Assembly: GCA_006538405.1 (NCBI GenBank)
Contig: BJKQ01000004.1
Coordinates: 1,240,001-1,304,000 of the forward strand
Direction: 5' to 3'
DNA length: 64,000 nt
From: Hansfordia pulvinata
Taxonomy: Eukaryota; Ascomycota; Sordariomycetes; Xylariales
A program made the position numbers and the translations under genes. Of the stretch, positions 45,525 through 57,619 are shown in pieces (within the stretch, counting starts at the first letter, position 1; the number at the start of each line of letters is the position of its first letter). The notes under the pieces are model-generated. The model made no database searches and had not been told where the DNA came from. It saw only the letters and a list, made by a program, of their open reading frames with translations.

Positions 45525-48472
45525 GCTGCTTGACAGTGGCTAAGTGGCTCGGTGAAGTGGCACAAGCCGGCTTCATCTGTATGCACGAGACGATCTGATG
45601 GGTGCGGATTTTCTGCTATTAATCACAAGTAGGTGGGACGAATCCCATTGTACATAGAACATGAATGAAAGAAAGAAAAAATTTCAAATTTCACACCAGT
45701 AAAGATATGGCCATGAATGTTGGCAGGGATCTCTTTTAAACGCCCCCAAACTCCACCGCTGCCTGCCCTACCACCTACAAGGAAAAGCCCCCACTGCCGG
45801 ACCCATCTCCGTGTTACTCGTACTGGTGCACTGGGTTGACTGGTGCTATTGCGAGTACTCGTACGAGTCAGCGTTCGGAATCGCTGTGGGGCTACTCTTT
45901 CCGGCAATGCCAGCGATCCTCAACAGCTGAGCAAGACATTCGAGCGCGTGCGTCACTAGCAAGTGCCAACCCCATGGGCAGCTAGCAGTAGGTAGTAGCA
46001 TCGAACACCTCCAGTGATACCAGATTGAAAAGGAGCCTGTGCTCGTAGTTGCAGACTCGCAATTCTGCAGCGGGGCCCTTGCCAGGGACAAGGGAGGGCA
46101 GCGGCCTCGACATGGCACGTTCCCAAAGGGCCCGTTCGTGATCGCGTTGTAGCTGCAGGCAGTATCCCTGCCGCTCCCCAGCCGCCGTGGAATGGATGGT
46201 ATACAGTACTACTTGCATACTCCGTACTCGTGCCTACGGCCAGGCCCGGCCGGGTCCAAGCTCCGCAGGGCGCCCCCAGAGCGCGGTGCTGTGCTGGCGA
46301 AGATGGGGCCTCTGCCCGCATTCATACACAGGTTGCGAGTTGGCCGGGTCCTGCTGTACAGAGCACACGGGGGGGTGGAATCTGCGTCACGGGCCGGTTC
46401 CGCCGGGCTGGCGGGTCCTGTGATCTGGCGTGTTCGGCGGCTTTGGGCTTTGGGCTTTGGGCTTTGGGCTTGGGCTTGGGCTTGGGCTTGTATTCGGCGC
46501 TGGCCCCGGCTTCGCCGACAAACCGGATTTGAGAGATGGGACTTTCGGCCGGCGGTCGACCCCCCTACTGAAAGGCACCATGGGTTTTCCTCTCAGGTGA
46601 ACCATTGAGCGCCGCTCTCTCGAAGGAGGCCCCGGCCACATTCTGCACCGTGACCAGGCTGCGGGTCAACCCACAGCCAGCGACGAGGGAGAGACAGCAT
46701 CGGCATGGTCAGAGTGGCCGCTTCGCAGGCTACCTGGAGGTCTCCGGCTTGTGTCACGTCCTCGGTCGCAGCGCAGGTCGTGAGCGGGGGCAGGCTCAGC
46801 AGAGGTCGGAGAGGCCTCGCGGGAGGTAGATGGTGTAGCAGACAGTGTGGGCGAGGCATGGCAAGCATTGAACCCTCTTGCCTGCCTGCCTGCCTTCAAC
46901 CTAACCCACCTACTTTTCTATAGATATATTTTATTTGGCGCGAACGTCGTTATCTTCCACGAGTGAGCGATTCACACGGGGAGAATGAGCCTCTCTAGAT
47001 CTTGAATGCGACTCGCTCTGGGCGCAACGAGCCCTGCGCCGAGGAAAGGTGGTGGCGAAGCGTGAGACGACATCGATCGCCGGGGTTGCGCTGCACACAG
47101 CAAGACCTTGGGAGAATGCGACGCGACTTGGAGGGGCAAGCTGGCGGTAGCCGAGTACCCGCGGGGGAAAGAAAACAACGGGAATGGCTTTTCGCCCAGC
47201 GGGTGCTGGCTACTGACATCGAGGCTCTTCTAGGCATGACATTGACCAGATCTCAGGGCACTGTGCTCCGATACGGCCTGGCGAGACAAGAAAAAGGCAG
47301 GCAACGTGATGTCTTGAGTCCTGGTAACTGATCTACCTGGCGGAAGGCATTCTGTAGGCGAGGTTTCCTTCAACATTCACCAGCGCCCAATGAGGGAGAT
47401 GGAGGCCGTCCGGACGCGGACTTTGCAGATCTCAACCTCTGAATCGGTATTGCCAATCAAGGCGACATGGGAAAGTTCAAGCGCTGTGAATAGGAACTTT
47501 GCGGTCCGACGAAGCTGTCCGCGCCCGCATCTCATTGATCTCGCGATGCCGTCTCCCCTACCAGGCGAGAGCCCGGTCCACACGAATACCGCAACAGCTA
47601 GTGCGAGTTCATAGAGCTTCATACGACTTGGAGCTTGACAACGTCACAAAGTTTGAGAAAGGCTCGGGGGTTGTTTGTTGCGTATTGGAAACGCCGCTAG
47701 AGAGCACAATCTCGGCATCGTCATCAGGTGGTCGCGAGCCCCCGGCTGTTTAGACTGGAAGATACCAACCAAGATCACCAACAAAGAAGGGTCAAGCCTC
47801 GACTATGTCCGTCCGTAAGCTACCACAGCAACGGCTGGCTGGTGGAAATGGTTTCGGTATGCTAACTACCCCAGCAGTCCAAGTCGCTGTCGACCAGCTG
47901 CGAACCGTCATGAAAGTCACATGTCCAGATGCCTGAAGGGCATGCGAAGTTTCAGTGAGCGATAACCTACGTATGCCAAGTTGCCGGAACAGGGAGCTGG
48001 GCATTCACAATGGAATTTTCAAAAACGTTACGTAGGAGCCCAGCGCCTTTCCTCATTCTAGCTACCTCGCAGACTTATGGCACACTGGAGTTGCCATTAT
48101 CGCCAGTTCAGTATCCTTTATACCTGGAAACAAAGTCAAAAAATGTTGATTATCTCTCGTTATCCTATGATAAGTGCTGGTTTGCGAGCACAGGAAAGAT
48201 CGCACAGGGGCATAGAGATCAGTGTGCCTTTGACAATATCTCCAGGCCAATCTGCCTCGACTAGAAGAGCAATATTTCGTGAACGTTGCCGCTGTATTGA
48301 CCGGCACGTGAGTAAGATTACAACGGATACGTACATGTGCCAGTGGGACCCCAGGAGGTTGGAAGACCTTAACACTGCCGACTTGCAGTCCACAATGATT
48401 GAGCCAGGGCTTGTTTGCAACAGGCCACCTTTTGTGTTTCGAAGTTCGGGGCCAGCGCTTGTGTTCTTATGC
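45525..48472. other. 3-kb convergent gene-free region
   Basis: No supported gene. It has a perfect CGAGTACTCG palindrome followed directly by GTACGAGTC at 45852-45870, a CTTTGGG/CTTGGG tandem at 46441-46490, and scattered GCCTGCCTGCC tracts near 46880. Confidence 0.5.
46441..46490. repeat. CTTTGGG x4 then CTTGGG x3 tandem
   Basis: Four perfect heptamers (46441-46468) followed by three hexamers (46469-46486) that differ by one T. Confidence 0.9.
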
Positions 48473-49828
48473 TTAGAAGTTCGGGAGGCCCTGAAGCACA
48501 CTGCCAATCTCACCAAACTCTGCTAGCTTGGGTCCTGACCCGTCTGATGATTGGAATCGATGTGTCGGCGCACCGAGGGGCGGCATAGAGCTGAACAGCA
48601 AGCCCGCGCCAAGGGCAGATAAACCTGCCGCAACGCTGCCAGCTGTCAGCGCAACATCGCCCCAGCTTTTGCTAGGAGTTCCGGCAGCATCTTGAATGCC
48701 ACCCGATCGCCATTTCCTCCACGTCTCACTGGCGCCAGGCGTATTCTCAAAAATGCCGTCAGTCAGCCTCATCAGGGTGCCAGCAGCACTCGACGGTGCT
48801 GGGTTCTGCCACGGAAGCGTGTCAAACGTGGCTTTTCTCGTGCCGGCCGCTTCCAGACACGCTGCAGGGGCAAAGCCGGCAAGAGCAGAGTAAGACCTGT
48901 CCATGACGCGATTTAAGAAGGGATGCGGGGTCGGGACGCGCATCAACTGCAGATAGCCATAGACGAGGAAGTCGAGAGACGTGGGCTCATCGTCAGTCAG
49001 GAAGAACCGTTTACCGGCCCGCTGGGCTTCCAGGTCAGCGAAAAAGTCCTCGCAAGACTGTGTAGGCGGATGGCAGAGGTCTGCTCGGGCTGGAGAGTGC
49101 TGCTGGGGCCTAGACGAGGCGGCAGACGGAGGAACCCGGTGGAGGTGGTGGTTGCTGCTGCCGACTCCGAGGCAGGATCAGGGGCGTCGACAGCGTCGGC
49201 GAGATGGCCGAGGCCGAGCTGGTCGACCTTGGCAACAGCGGCAGCACGCAGGGCCGGTGGGATGACCCATGTCAGGGGGAAAGACAGGAGGGACGAGTAA
49301 GCGGGCCGAGTCAGGTCGGCCCAGGCCGATGGTGAAACATAGAGCAGCAGTGCTAGCAAGGCCGATGCGCGGCTGGTGAGATAGGACGTGCAGGCGAGGG
49401 CGTCAGCACGCTGGCGTGGGGACAGGTGATGGTCGACGGCGAGGGAGGTGTGCTTGCTCAGGTGATCAACAATGTCGGTGTAGCCGGATACCCACGCGCC
49501 CTGGTGGTGGAGGGCGGGGAGGACGCCTGGTGATGGGGATCAGCGAGGGGACTGGCGAGAAGGGGGGGAGACGCCGATATCCACCCGAGGAGGGAGGCAT
49601 GCGATGCGGCAGGATGGCGGGCGGGCGAGCGGTGTTTGGGGGGCAGCGAGGTGTGAGGGCATGGAACCGTGGGAACGCACCTTTGGGAGTGAGAGAGACG
49701 TCATTGCTCGCGATCAGGGACCAGTCTCCACGTGGGACGGCGTGGGAGAAGTAGGCAATGGCAGCCAGGCATTCAGGGTCGATGGATGGGAGGCTGAAAG
49801 CGGGCCCCCACACGTGAAGTTGCAACAT
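48473..49828 (-). CDS. SAM37: Sam37 / metaxin-like mitochondrial outer-membrane sorting subunit, one-base frameshift
   Basis: A subunit of the SAM/TOB complex that inserts beta-barrel proteins in the mitochondrial outer membrane. Exons 49828-49681 and 49526-48473; with one base added, 1203 nt, 400 residues. The N-terminus LQLHVWGPAFSLPSID, then ECLAAIAYFSHAVP, is the Tom37/metaxin thioredoxin-like start; after the intron come LPALHHQGAWVSGYTDIVDH and a GST-C-like helical part (QRADALACTSYLTSR; TSLDFLVYGYLQLM). A hydrophobic segment near 365-385 may be the outer-membrane contact. The frame breaks at the A5 run 49041-49045 (T5 on the coding strand): one more T turns RTF into RTFFADLEAQRAGKRFF and links both halves. 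The family is essential or growth-limiting in fungi, so an assembly error is more likely than decay. Confidence 0.87.
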
Positions 49829-52800
49829 GGCGGTGGCGAGGCAGCGGACAAGGCTGGACGAGGTAGTCGGACGGCCAGGCTGCGAGTCGGTAATGTATTG
49901 GCTGCCGATGCCTGTTAGGTTACCTAAGGTAAGGTGGTGAAGGAGGACAGCTGCGAGACCTACGCGCCTGCCGTCGCGCGACCGCGTTACGTTGCGAAGA
50001 CGCACTCGTAGCCAGTGGAGTAGACTGCCCCACGGGTACGTCCATACGAGTGGATGGTACCGTAGGTACCTACAGGTAGGTCCCTTAGGTAATTTCTGCG
50101 GGTACGAGCATGAGTAAGGTACCTGGCCTACCGTATCGAATGCACATGCGGAGCCGCTCAATAAGACTCATGCTCGTAGGTCACCATAAAATGCACCATT
50201 CAGTGCTTCATATTGACTGGAACCAGCCGCAATAAGAGGCTGCGAGTACGAGTACCTACATACCAACTTAGCTTGTACAGCACACGAGTGTCGTCTATAC
50301 AGATTACCTGGGTAGCTAGGTAAATAAGGTAGGCAGCGAATAAGATCAAAGTGCCTTCTGATAGACCTGCACGGGGTGAAGGGTCGCGGAACATACCGTC
50401 GAGACCCGGAACTCGTAAGCATCGGATGCTCTCCAGTATCCGGGCTTACGACATTGATCTACACTGACCCAGGGCATGCATCAGAACCGGGATGCGGGTA
50501 CCACTGCGCTGCTCAGGTGTCAGGGTGGGAAACAGCGCGCCGTGGGGTGTGGATGCCACCAGCACCGGGATGTCTACGCGCATGCGCTCGCAATAACCGA
50601 GGGCGACACGCTGGAGATGGGTACCGCGGGTACGTGGTGGCGAGATTTCGATGAACAGTGGTGGTCCCCTCGCGGATGCGACGTTGCGGCGCTTCGGCGT
50701 TCCGTGTTGAGAGGGGCGATCACAGGAACCCCATCCGCCGCCGCCGGGCGAAACGCCCATCACATTGGCGGCGGCGCGCCGCTCTGGAACGGGAGAGGGG
50801 GAGCGGGCGGCGATCCTCTAGCCGGATTCCGGCCCGGCGAGCATGTCGATCAGGGTCCTGTCCGCAAGATGACGTCGCAGACGCAACGGGAGGCGGAGAC
50901 GCACACGAGATTTGAGAGTGGTGGGTTTCGTGATCGCCGAGTAGCGCAGCGGGTATTCGTAGATACATGTACCTCACCAACTCGTGCCGAACTACCTTTA
51001 TTCGCAGTACAGTACCTACGTATCTCAAGGTTGGTGGCACGGTATGTATCCATTTATTTACGAAAAACCACCTACTCGTACTTAATCCACCGACGATGAT
51101 TGATCTACGGACAGCTGGAGACGTCCCTGAGCATCCATCGCCATGACTCCAGCGAGCGTGCTCCATTGTATATTCCAGCATGCTCCAGCCGCGGCACGGA
51201 GGCGTGCGAGTCCCGCGTGCCCCGGCTCCAGCCAATACTGCAACCCCGCTGCACCGCAATCAAACTGCGCATCTCTTCCTGGTGGGCATCGGCGGCGGCA
51301 GGGGTTGTCGATGTGTGTACTCGTAGGTAGAAGGTGGAAGACCTCCCCTGCACGGCCCGTGCAAGCACGTGGTGATTGCGGCGGAGGAGATGTGGCTGGG
51401 GTCGCATTCAGGGGGTGGAGGCGAAGGGGTGGGGGGGCTGCACGAGCCACAATCACAACCCATCACGCAATGGACGAGGTGACGAGCCACGGGTGTGTGG
51501 GTGTGTGGGTGGCGTCGATAGGAGAGAGAGGGGGGCGTTCCAGGGGTAGGTAGGTCTGTCACCCCAACGTTCAAGTGGGACATCGATTCGTACACGTACG
51601 GCCGTGCGACATTGCGCTGTGCAGTGGCCCTCGGTAGAACACCCCAAGAACTCGCTTCGACGGGCCTGCCTTCCATGCGTACTGCGGCGCGAAGCCGATC
51701 GGACAACACTCTCAGCCACTCCAGTCTGCCAGTGTCGCCCACCTCCCGGGCGCCTATAGGTAGGTAGGCACCTGGGCTCCTGGGCACCTGTGGCGGTCGG
51801 CACTTGACGCACATGGTCGGTTGGAGAAGACGGAAGGGAGGGTTTTCTTTGGTTCTTGGCCCTTGTCGTCGCCACGATGTGCCCATAGATCGACCGCAGA
51901 GTCATGCCCGTGCAGGCATCTCGCTGCTATCTGTCTACGCGACGCCAAGATCCAGGCTTTGCTTCTGGTTCTCCCGGTACACGTGCAGACCGAGGGCCAC
52001 GCGTGTATTACTCGTAATCGCTCAGGGGACCCAGGTTGCACTCTTGAGACTTTGCCGGTCCGCCTCCTCTCTTGATTCTTCATCTGAACCCCCTCCCCTT
52101 TCCCCCACGATAAGGACGTCGCGTCGGCCAAGGCCACCCGCTCGCGCCGCTATATCTTACCACGCACGTGGCGCTGTGCATCGATTGAGGGATATGAGAT
52201 GCTTGGTGGCGAGAGTCCCCCCCGGACAGGGGCACATCCAGAGCAAAAAACGAGAGGGGGAGGCAAATGCAGCAGCGGCATCTTGCGTCTCCCTTCATCG
52301 GTACGGGTAAGCGGGATGGCCCAACGTGGCCACCGTTCGTCGGTGGCAAGATGACAGGGGGGGTTTCGTCTTTGTCTCCTGACCTCGAAGCGGCAGGTTC
52401 GGGCAAGAGAATCCCTCCCAAGGCCTGTCGAGTCGGACCGCGGGGCCGGTCCAAAGTTGCAGCATGAACATGTGGTCCTTGCCGTACCGGCGTGGCGTAC
52501 GAGTACACCTGATATATGTCTGGACTCGTATGCATGCAGACAGGCGACAAAGATAGGTAAGTAGATATGTCTCTTTCTTTCTGTCTGTCTGTCTGGCTGT
52601 CTGACTATCTCTCCCCAATGATGAGCCGGTCGGGTAATACCGCGCGGGCACGTTCCCGAGGCGGAGATACTATCGAAAGTCCAGGCCGGGGGGGACAGGT
52701 TTTCGGTTCCGTATACCGTACGATCGGATAGCATGGGCAATGGCTCGTGAGCATGGGCGTGGACATGGGCTGCCACTTTGTACGGGTGGTACATACATAT

Positions 52801-52991
52801 CTGGCCGGTGCCGCGGTATGCGGGTGATAATCGAAATCCTGCGCGCCCGATTTCTGCAGCTTGCTAATTACGTGCAGGACAAGTGACGCTCTACTATATT
52901 GGCATTACGGAGTGCCTACCCACCAACACGCAGAGTCTCAAATTATTGCGCGAAAGAGCCCAGGATACGCCGGGACGGAGGACCGCGAAGT

Positions 52992-52995
<4 letters not shown>

Positions 52996-53035
<40 letters not shown>

Positions 53036-53040
53036 TCTCT
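52996..53040. repeat. (CT)n microsatellite
   Basis: A long CT run with one CCC interruption near its right end. Confidence 0.95.
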
Positions 53041-53614
53041 TTCTCTCCCCATCTTTTCTTTTTTGTTGAGGGCCGCAACCGTACCTGGTGGTGTTTTGGC
53101 GCTGTTTCTGTGTTGCGTGTATGAGTGAGCGTGCGAGGGCGATGGATATCGTAGGATGGACTTTGAGACGACGGCCGTGCAGGATCTCGCTTTCGCTTGG
53201 CTGACGGCCGTGGAGGTCCGTGTGGCCTGACTTTCCATCAGCACAATGCTTTCGCCGCTTTGATGGGTACGAGTATGTTCCGGACACGCCCGGGTCAATC
53301 GGCGCCCGTTGGACCACCGCGCATCCGAGGCGAGCAGCTCAAGGTCCATTGTTTACTAGATGCCTTCCCCGTCAGTTACTAGTACTCGTAGTCGCTGGCC
53401 GATGGGCCCGCTATCGACTCGAGTCACATCACCATCCCCTCCCCCCGCGTCCTGATGTGATGAGCGACACGGATACTCTGCGCCACGATGAAATGAACTG
53501 CAGGCAAGCCACCCGGCAGATACTGGCGGCTTTCGGGCTGGAACGGAAGACAGCGCGTGATCGTGAGGCACGAATACTCGTAAATGCCTGCTAGGCATAG
53601 AGGGTAAGAAGGGG

Positions 53615-53637
53615 AAAAAAAAAAAAAAAAAAAAAAA
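53615..53637. repeat. A23 homopolymer
   Basis: Twenty-three consecutive A, preceded by GGGG. Confidence 0.9.
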
Positions 53638-55242
53638 CTCCTTCAAACGCTCATGTGAACGGAGAGGCGCCTGGTCCGGATCACGCCATCGTCGCCCGCC
53701 GGCCGAGAGGGGCGAAATAATAATAAGATAGGAGTTGCTGTTTTCGGCTTGGGGCCCCCTCCCCTCGTGTGGTGCTAAAAAGTCTCACACCGACTCTTTG
53801 GCATCAATTCCCTTGCCCGTGCCTTTGATATTGGGCTCCGTTTAGCTGAGCGCGAGGCGACTGGCGCGTTCAATGGCGCCGCGGGCGGGCTGCGGGCCGT
53901 TTGGAACCTACCTACGAGAACCTCGTACTCGGCATGGCACGCTTCCATCCATTGTCTACGAGCACTCGTAGTACCCAAGATGCGTCCACTCCAGCGTGTG
54001 GGGGATGGGCAGGTACCTATTCCCAGGGTAGATGGACCACCTCCACTCACTTGTAACCGCCTGGGATCAATGTAGGTACCTCACCTATGTCAAGTACTCG
54101 TGTGTGTGTGGGAAAGCGACATGAACCGTCTTTTGGGGCCGCCGTAGCCGACAGACAACCGAAGCTGCAATTTCGACGGGAGCCCGTCGGTCCACTTGGG
54201 AGGCGACTTTGGGCTCTTCGCTCACCAGTCCAAGTCGCGTTGGGCGCATCGCGCATTGGAAATGACGAGTTTTTCTGGGGGGCGGGTGCATGACCAGCAA
54301 ACGACTGACCCGCCCCCGCGGTAATGAGTGAGTGGCCCCGAAAAGGGCGGCGGGACGCCTGAGAATGAATGGTGGTGGTGATAGTGGCGAACGCGGCGCG
54401 GCGGCGGCGGCGGCGGTCAGGATAATCAACTACCGCAACCACCATCTTGATTGACATTCGACGCAACGGGGACAGTACGATCTGCCCCAATCACACCCCA
54501 GCCCGGCTGCCCAGGCTCGCGCCATGATGCAACAGGCGGACCCATCCTTGCCGGTGACTTTGCAGAGTTGCCCCTCGCCGGCCACCCCCCCCCCCTATCC
54601 CCTCTGCATCTGCACCCATGTCCAACCAACACCGGGCAAGTTGGGTACACGCACAGCGCAAGCACACCCAACCTCATGTGTCGCGAGCGCGGGGATGGCA
54701 GGGGCGGGGGCGGGGGCGGCGACCGTCTCGGTCGGTCGCATCAAGCGGCCCGGTGGGGAGAGAGAGAAGCACGAGAGAGGGGGGGGGTGCGCGCGCGCAT
54801 GTGCCGTGCCGTGCCAGCGAGGCGAAGGCAACGGGATCTTCTTTGTCATCATCGCGATGCTATCATATGCGTATGAGCCCTCCCCGCGAGCGCTCGTAAT
54901 GCTGCCGCACCTGTAGCGTCCGCCCTCCTCCACCCCCCAGGCAGTCGTCTCATGTCGTCTCATGTAGATCACCTGCCAGTATGCGACTTCTGTACTGTGA
55001 TTCTGCTCCGTGTAGTTGGTTCGGTTACAAGGCATAAACGAAGAAGCCAAATTCCTGTTCACCGAAACTTCTTGCATGGTAATATGTAATGGAAATGTCT
55101 TTCTTAAAATCATTCGTCGCACTCACGCTCTCGGCGTTGCATTATCTATCATCTCGTAATGTGCTCATCGTTCCCTGGGGTATCCTCAACTCAACATGAT
55201 TCTTGTAATACAGGCAAGAAATTGGAAAATCGTGATGTAAGC

Positions 55243-55265
55243 AAAAAAAAAAAAAAAAAAAAAAA
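55243..55265. repeat. A23 homopolymer
   Basis: Twenty-three consecutive A, preceded by GTAAGC. Confidence 0.9.
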
Positions 55266-57593
55266 GACTCCGGTCGTCAAAACACTCTATGGTCCTGTAT
55301 TATCCCCGTTCTGTAAACGTTGCTGGAGGGGCAAATCCCCGGTGTTCCCTCCTCTTGCGTCTGGGCGTACTTGTAGTCGAGCCCGACCTGCAGTCCGTGC
55401 CGGATCCCAATCTTGCGCGCAGCCATTCAAACCACAAAGCCAAGCGCCTGGCGCGCGACGATGGAATCGAGCAAGCAGGAAGGTGCTGCTGCTGTTGCTG
55501 CCGACTCGCTTGCCTGCGCTGTGGTAGGGGTGCGCAGCGCCGATCAAGGCCTGGGCTGCCGCTCGCCGAGGTGACGATGCCAGTATGCAATGGCGCAGCG
55601 CAGGATTCCACGATTGGAAATTGCCGTGCTCGCGTGGTCGATGGCAGGGTGGTATTGAGCCGGGCCCCCGGTGGTAGCGGCGGGGTGTTGTTGGCCAGGA
55701 CACACATAGGAGCCAATGACTTGCATATGTGTTGCAGCGGCGCAATGCAGCAGGTGCGCAAGCGCCTGAAGAGGACAGTCACGCTGCGATGCAGGCGTGC
55801 CGCTCACTGCGGGTTGCGCCCGTCGGCTGGCTGGCTGACTGTCCGCCCACAACTCGTCATCGTTGTCGAGGACGAGCTGCAAGGCATTCAAGGCGGGGTT
55901 CGGACAAGGTGGTGGCATCGTGGGTGGTGTTGGTGGGTGTTGGTATTAGTGGTGGGTGTTCTTAGGTTTTGGGTGGTCGACCTCCCGAAGAGCGTCGCCG
56001 GTGGTATGGCTGCCAGGCGCCATCTACCCTAATCGCTCTTGGGCAGCGGGGGCAGAGGGCGCGCCGGCGGGGGGCCGGGGCAGGGAGGCAGCTGCGAGGG
56101 GCGCTGCGAAGGCATCTCGAAGACCTGAGAGGAAGCCAGCTTGCCGGTGTTGAAGGGGTGAGGCGGAGTGCCCTGGTGGTGTTGAGGGTGCGCGGTGGGT
56201 TGCGTGGGAGCGAGCAGCAAAGAGCCGGCTAGGTAGTGTGGTATAGCCGATGCAGGAGAAGATTGCGGGGTAGGCAAAGAGCAAGACGAAGGCTTTGTTG
56301 TTGCAAGCGGTGGTGGGTTGCTAGAGGTTGTCTGGTGAACTGGTGATGTCTGCTTCTGGCCGAGGGGGAAGGGAGAGCTTATTATACGTTGCGAGGCGCG
56401 GTGGTGGTGTGCGTGTCTGAGCCACGGAGATTCATGACAACCTCAAGCGCCCAGGTGGGCTACACGGATCCCAGCGCCAGCCCAGCGAGGCCCAGCACGG
56501 CCCAGCGCAGCCCTTAGGGGGGTGTGGAGAGGGAGGGGGGGTGTGTGTCGGTGGAATTGGATCGCGTCCACGAGTACCCGCGTACCGAGCCAGGTTCACC
56601 GCCGCGACCTGCGACCCGAGCCAGCTGGGCCGGCTGCGGTGCGCGGGACATGTCGACCTCCTGGGGCCATGTATCTGCCCGCCCGTTGTGGCAGTGAGTG
56701 CGAGCCTGGCGGGGACATGCGCGAGGTCGGGTCGCAGGTAGATCTCGGGCGAGGGTGTCCGCGGTCGGCAAGGCACTTGCCAGGTAAGGTACTCGTGAGC
56801 CCGGCTCCCTGTACTCGTACGCGATCCGTACTCCGCACACCCATCATCCATGGGCGTAATTTGAGCGCGGACAGCACGGCCCACGTGAAGGTGAGTGAGC
56901 GCCGGCCTCTCCATCCACGCTGAAGAGCGAGCAGAGCGGTACGGGGGTACTTGTCGGGCGCTGGGTTGGCGGCGGCGGGCCCGCTCGGATGGCCCAGTAC
57001 GAGCTCGGCCATCATGATTATCACGTACCTTTTGTTGATGGTGGTGGCCGGGCGTGATAAAAATACCTCCTCATCATGGGGGTGCAGGTACGTGCAGGCT
57101 ATCATGATCCACCCTCCGGGGCGCCTGTCAGTCGCGGCCAAGTCACGAGGCTAGAAGACGAGGGGCCACAGTGACGCATCCAGAGTCAGAACAGGGAAAG
57201 GGGCGCTAAAACCGCCAGGGGTGCTGTGCTGCGGTCTTGGGGCTTCTAATGAAACAAATGCAAACCCCTGTCTGATGCTGGCAGTCGTGTCCTGTCCGCG
57301 GGCAGGTACGAGCTGGGCACGTAACCCCAAGTGAGTTCCCAGCCGACACGGCTACAATGCGCACGGCAAGGGAGTACTGGCCGCCTTTCGTTCTTTCCTT
57401 CGTCGAATGGAAGATACCCCAGCAAAGGTACCTGAGCAGACGAGATACATGGGTACCTACTTACCTACTGCTGAGGCCCTATCCGCGCTCCCAAGGAACT
57501 CACCCACGCCCTGGCTCGTCCGCCATTCCGCCCTCTGCCTCTCCCTTTCCGCCGGATCCACGACGTCCAATGAGGGGCTTGGCCAACGCCATC

Positions 57594-57619
57594 CCACCAC
57601 CACCACCACCACCACCACC
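57594..57619. repeat. (CCA)n microsatellite
   Basis: A perfect CCA run followed by CTCCGCC. Confidence 0.9.

Larger units (their letters stand above)
49829..55242. other. Gene-free region, left part
   Basis: No frame resembles a known family, and no start plus intron set gives a plausible protein. Repeats: TACCTA/TAGGTA clusters at 49916-49935 and 50048-50095, (CT)n at 52996-53040, A23 at 53615-53637, (CGG)n at 54399-54416. CTCGTA/TACGAG motifs recur every few hundred bases. Base composition is not AT-rich, so it does not look like a RIP-degraded transposon block. Confidence 0.5.

Noticed and set aside
50928..51010. tRNA-like A-box (TAGCGCAGCGG)
   Set aside because: No B-box, anticodon stem or acceptor stem follows.
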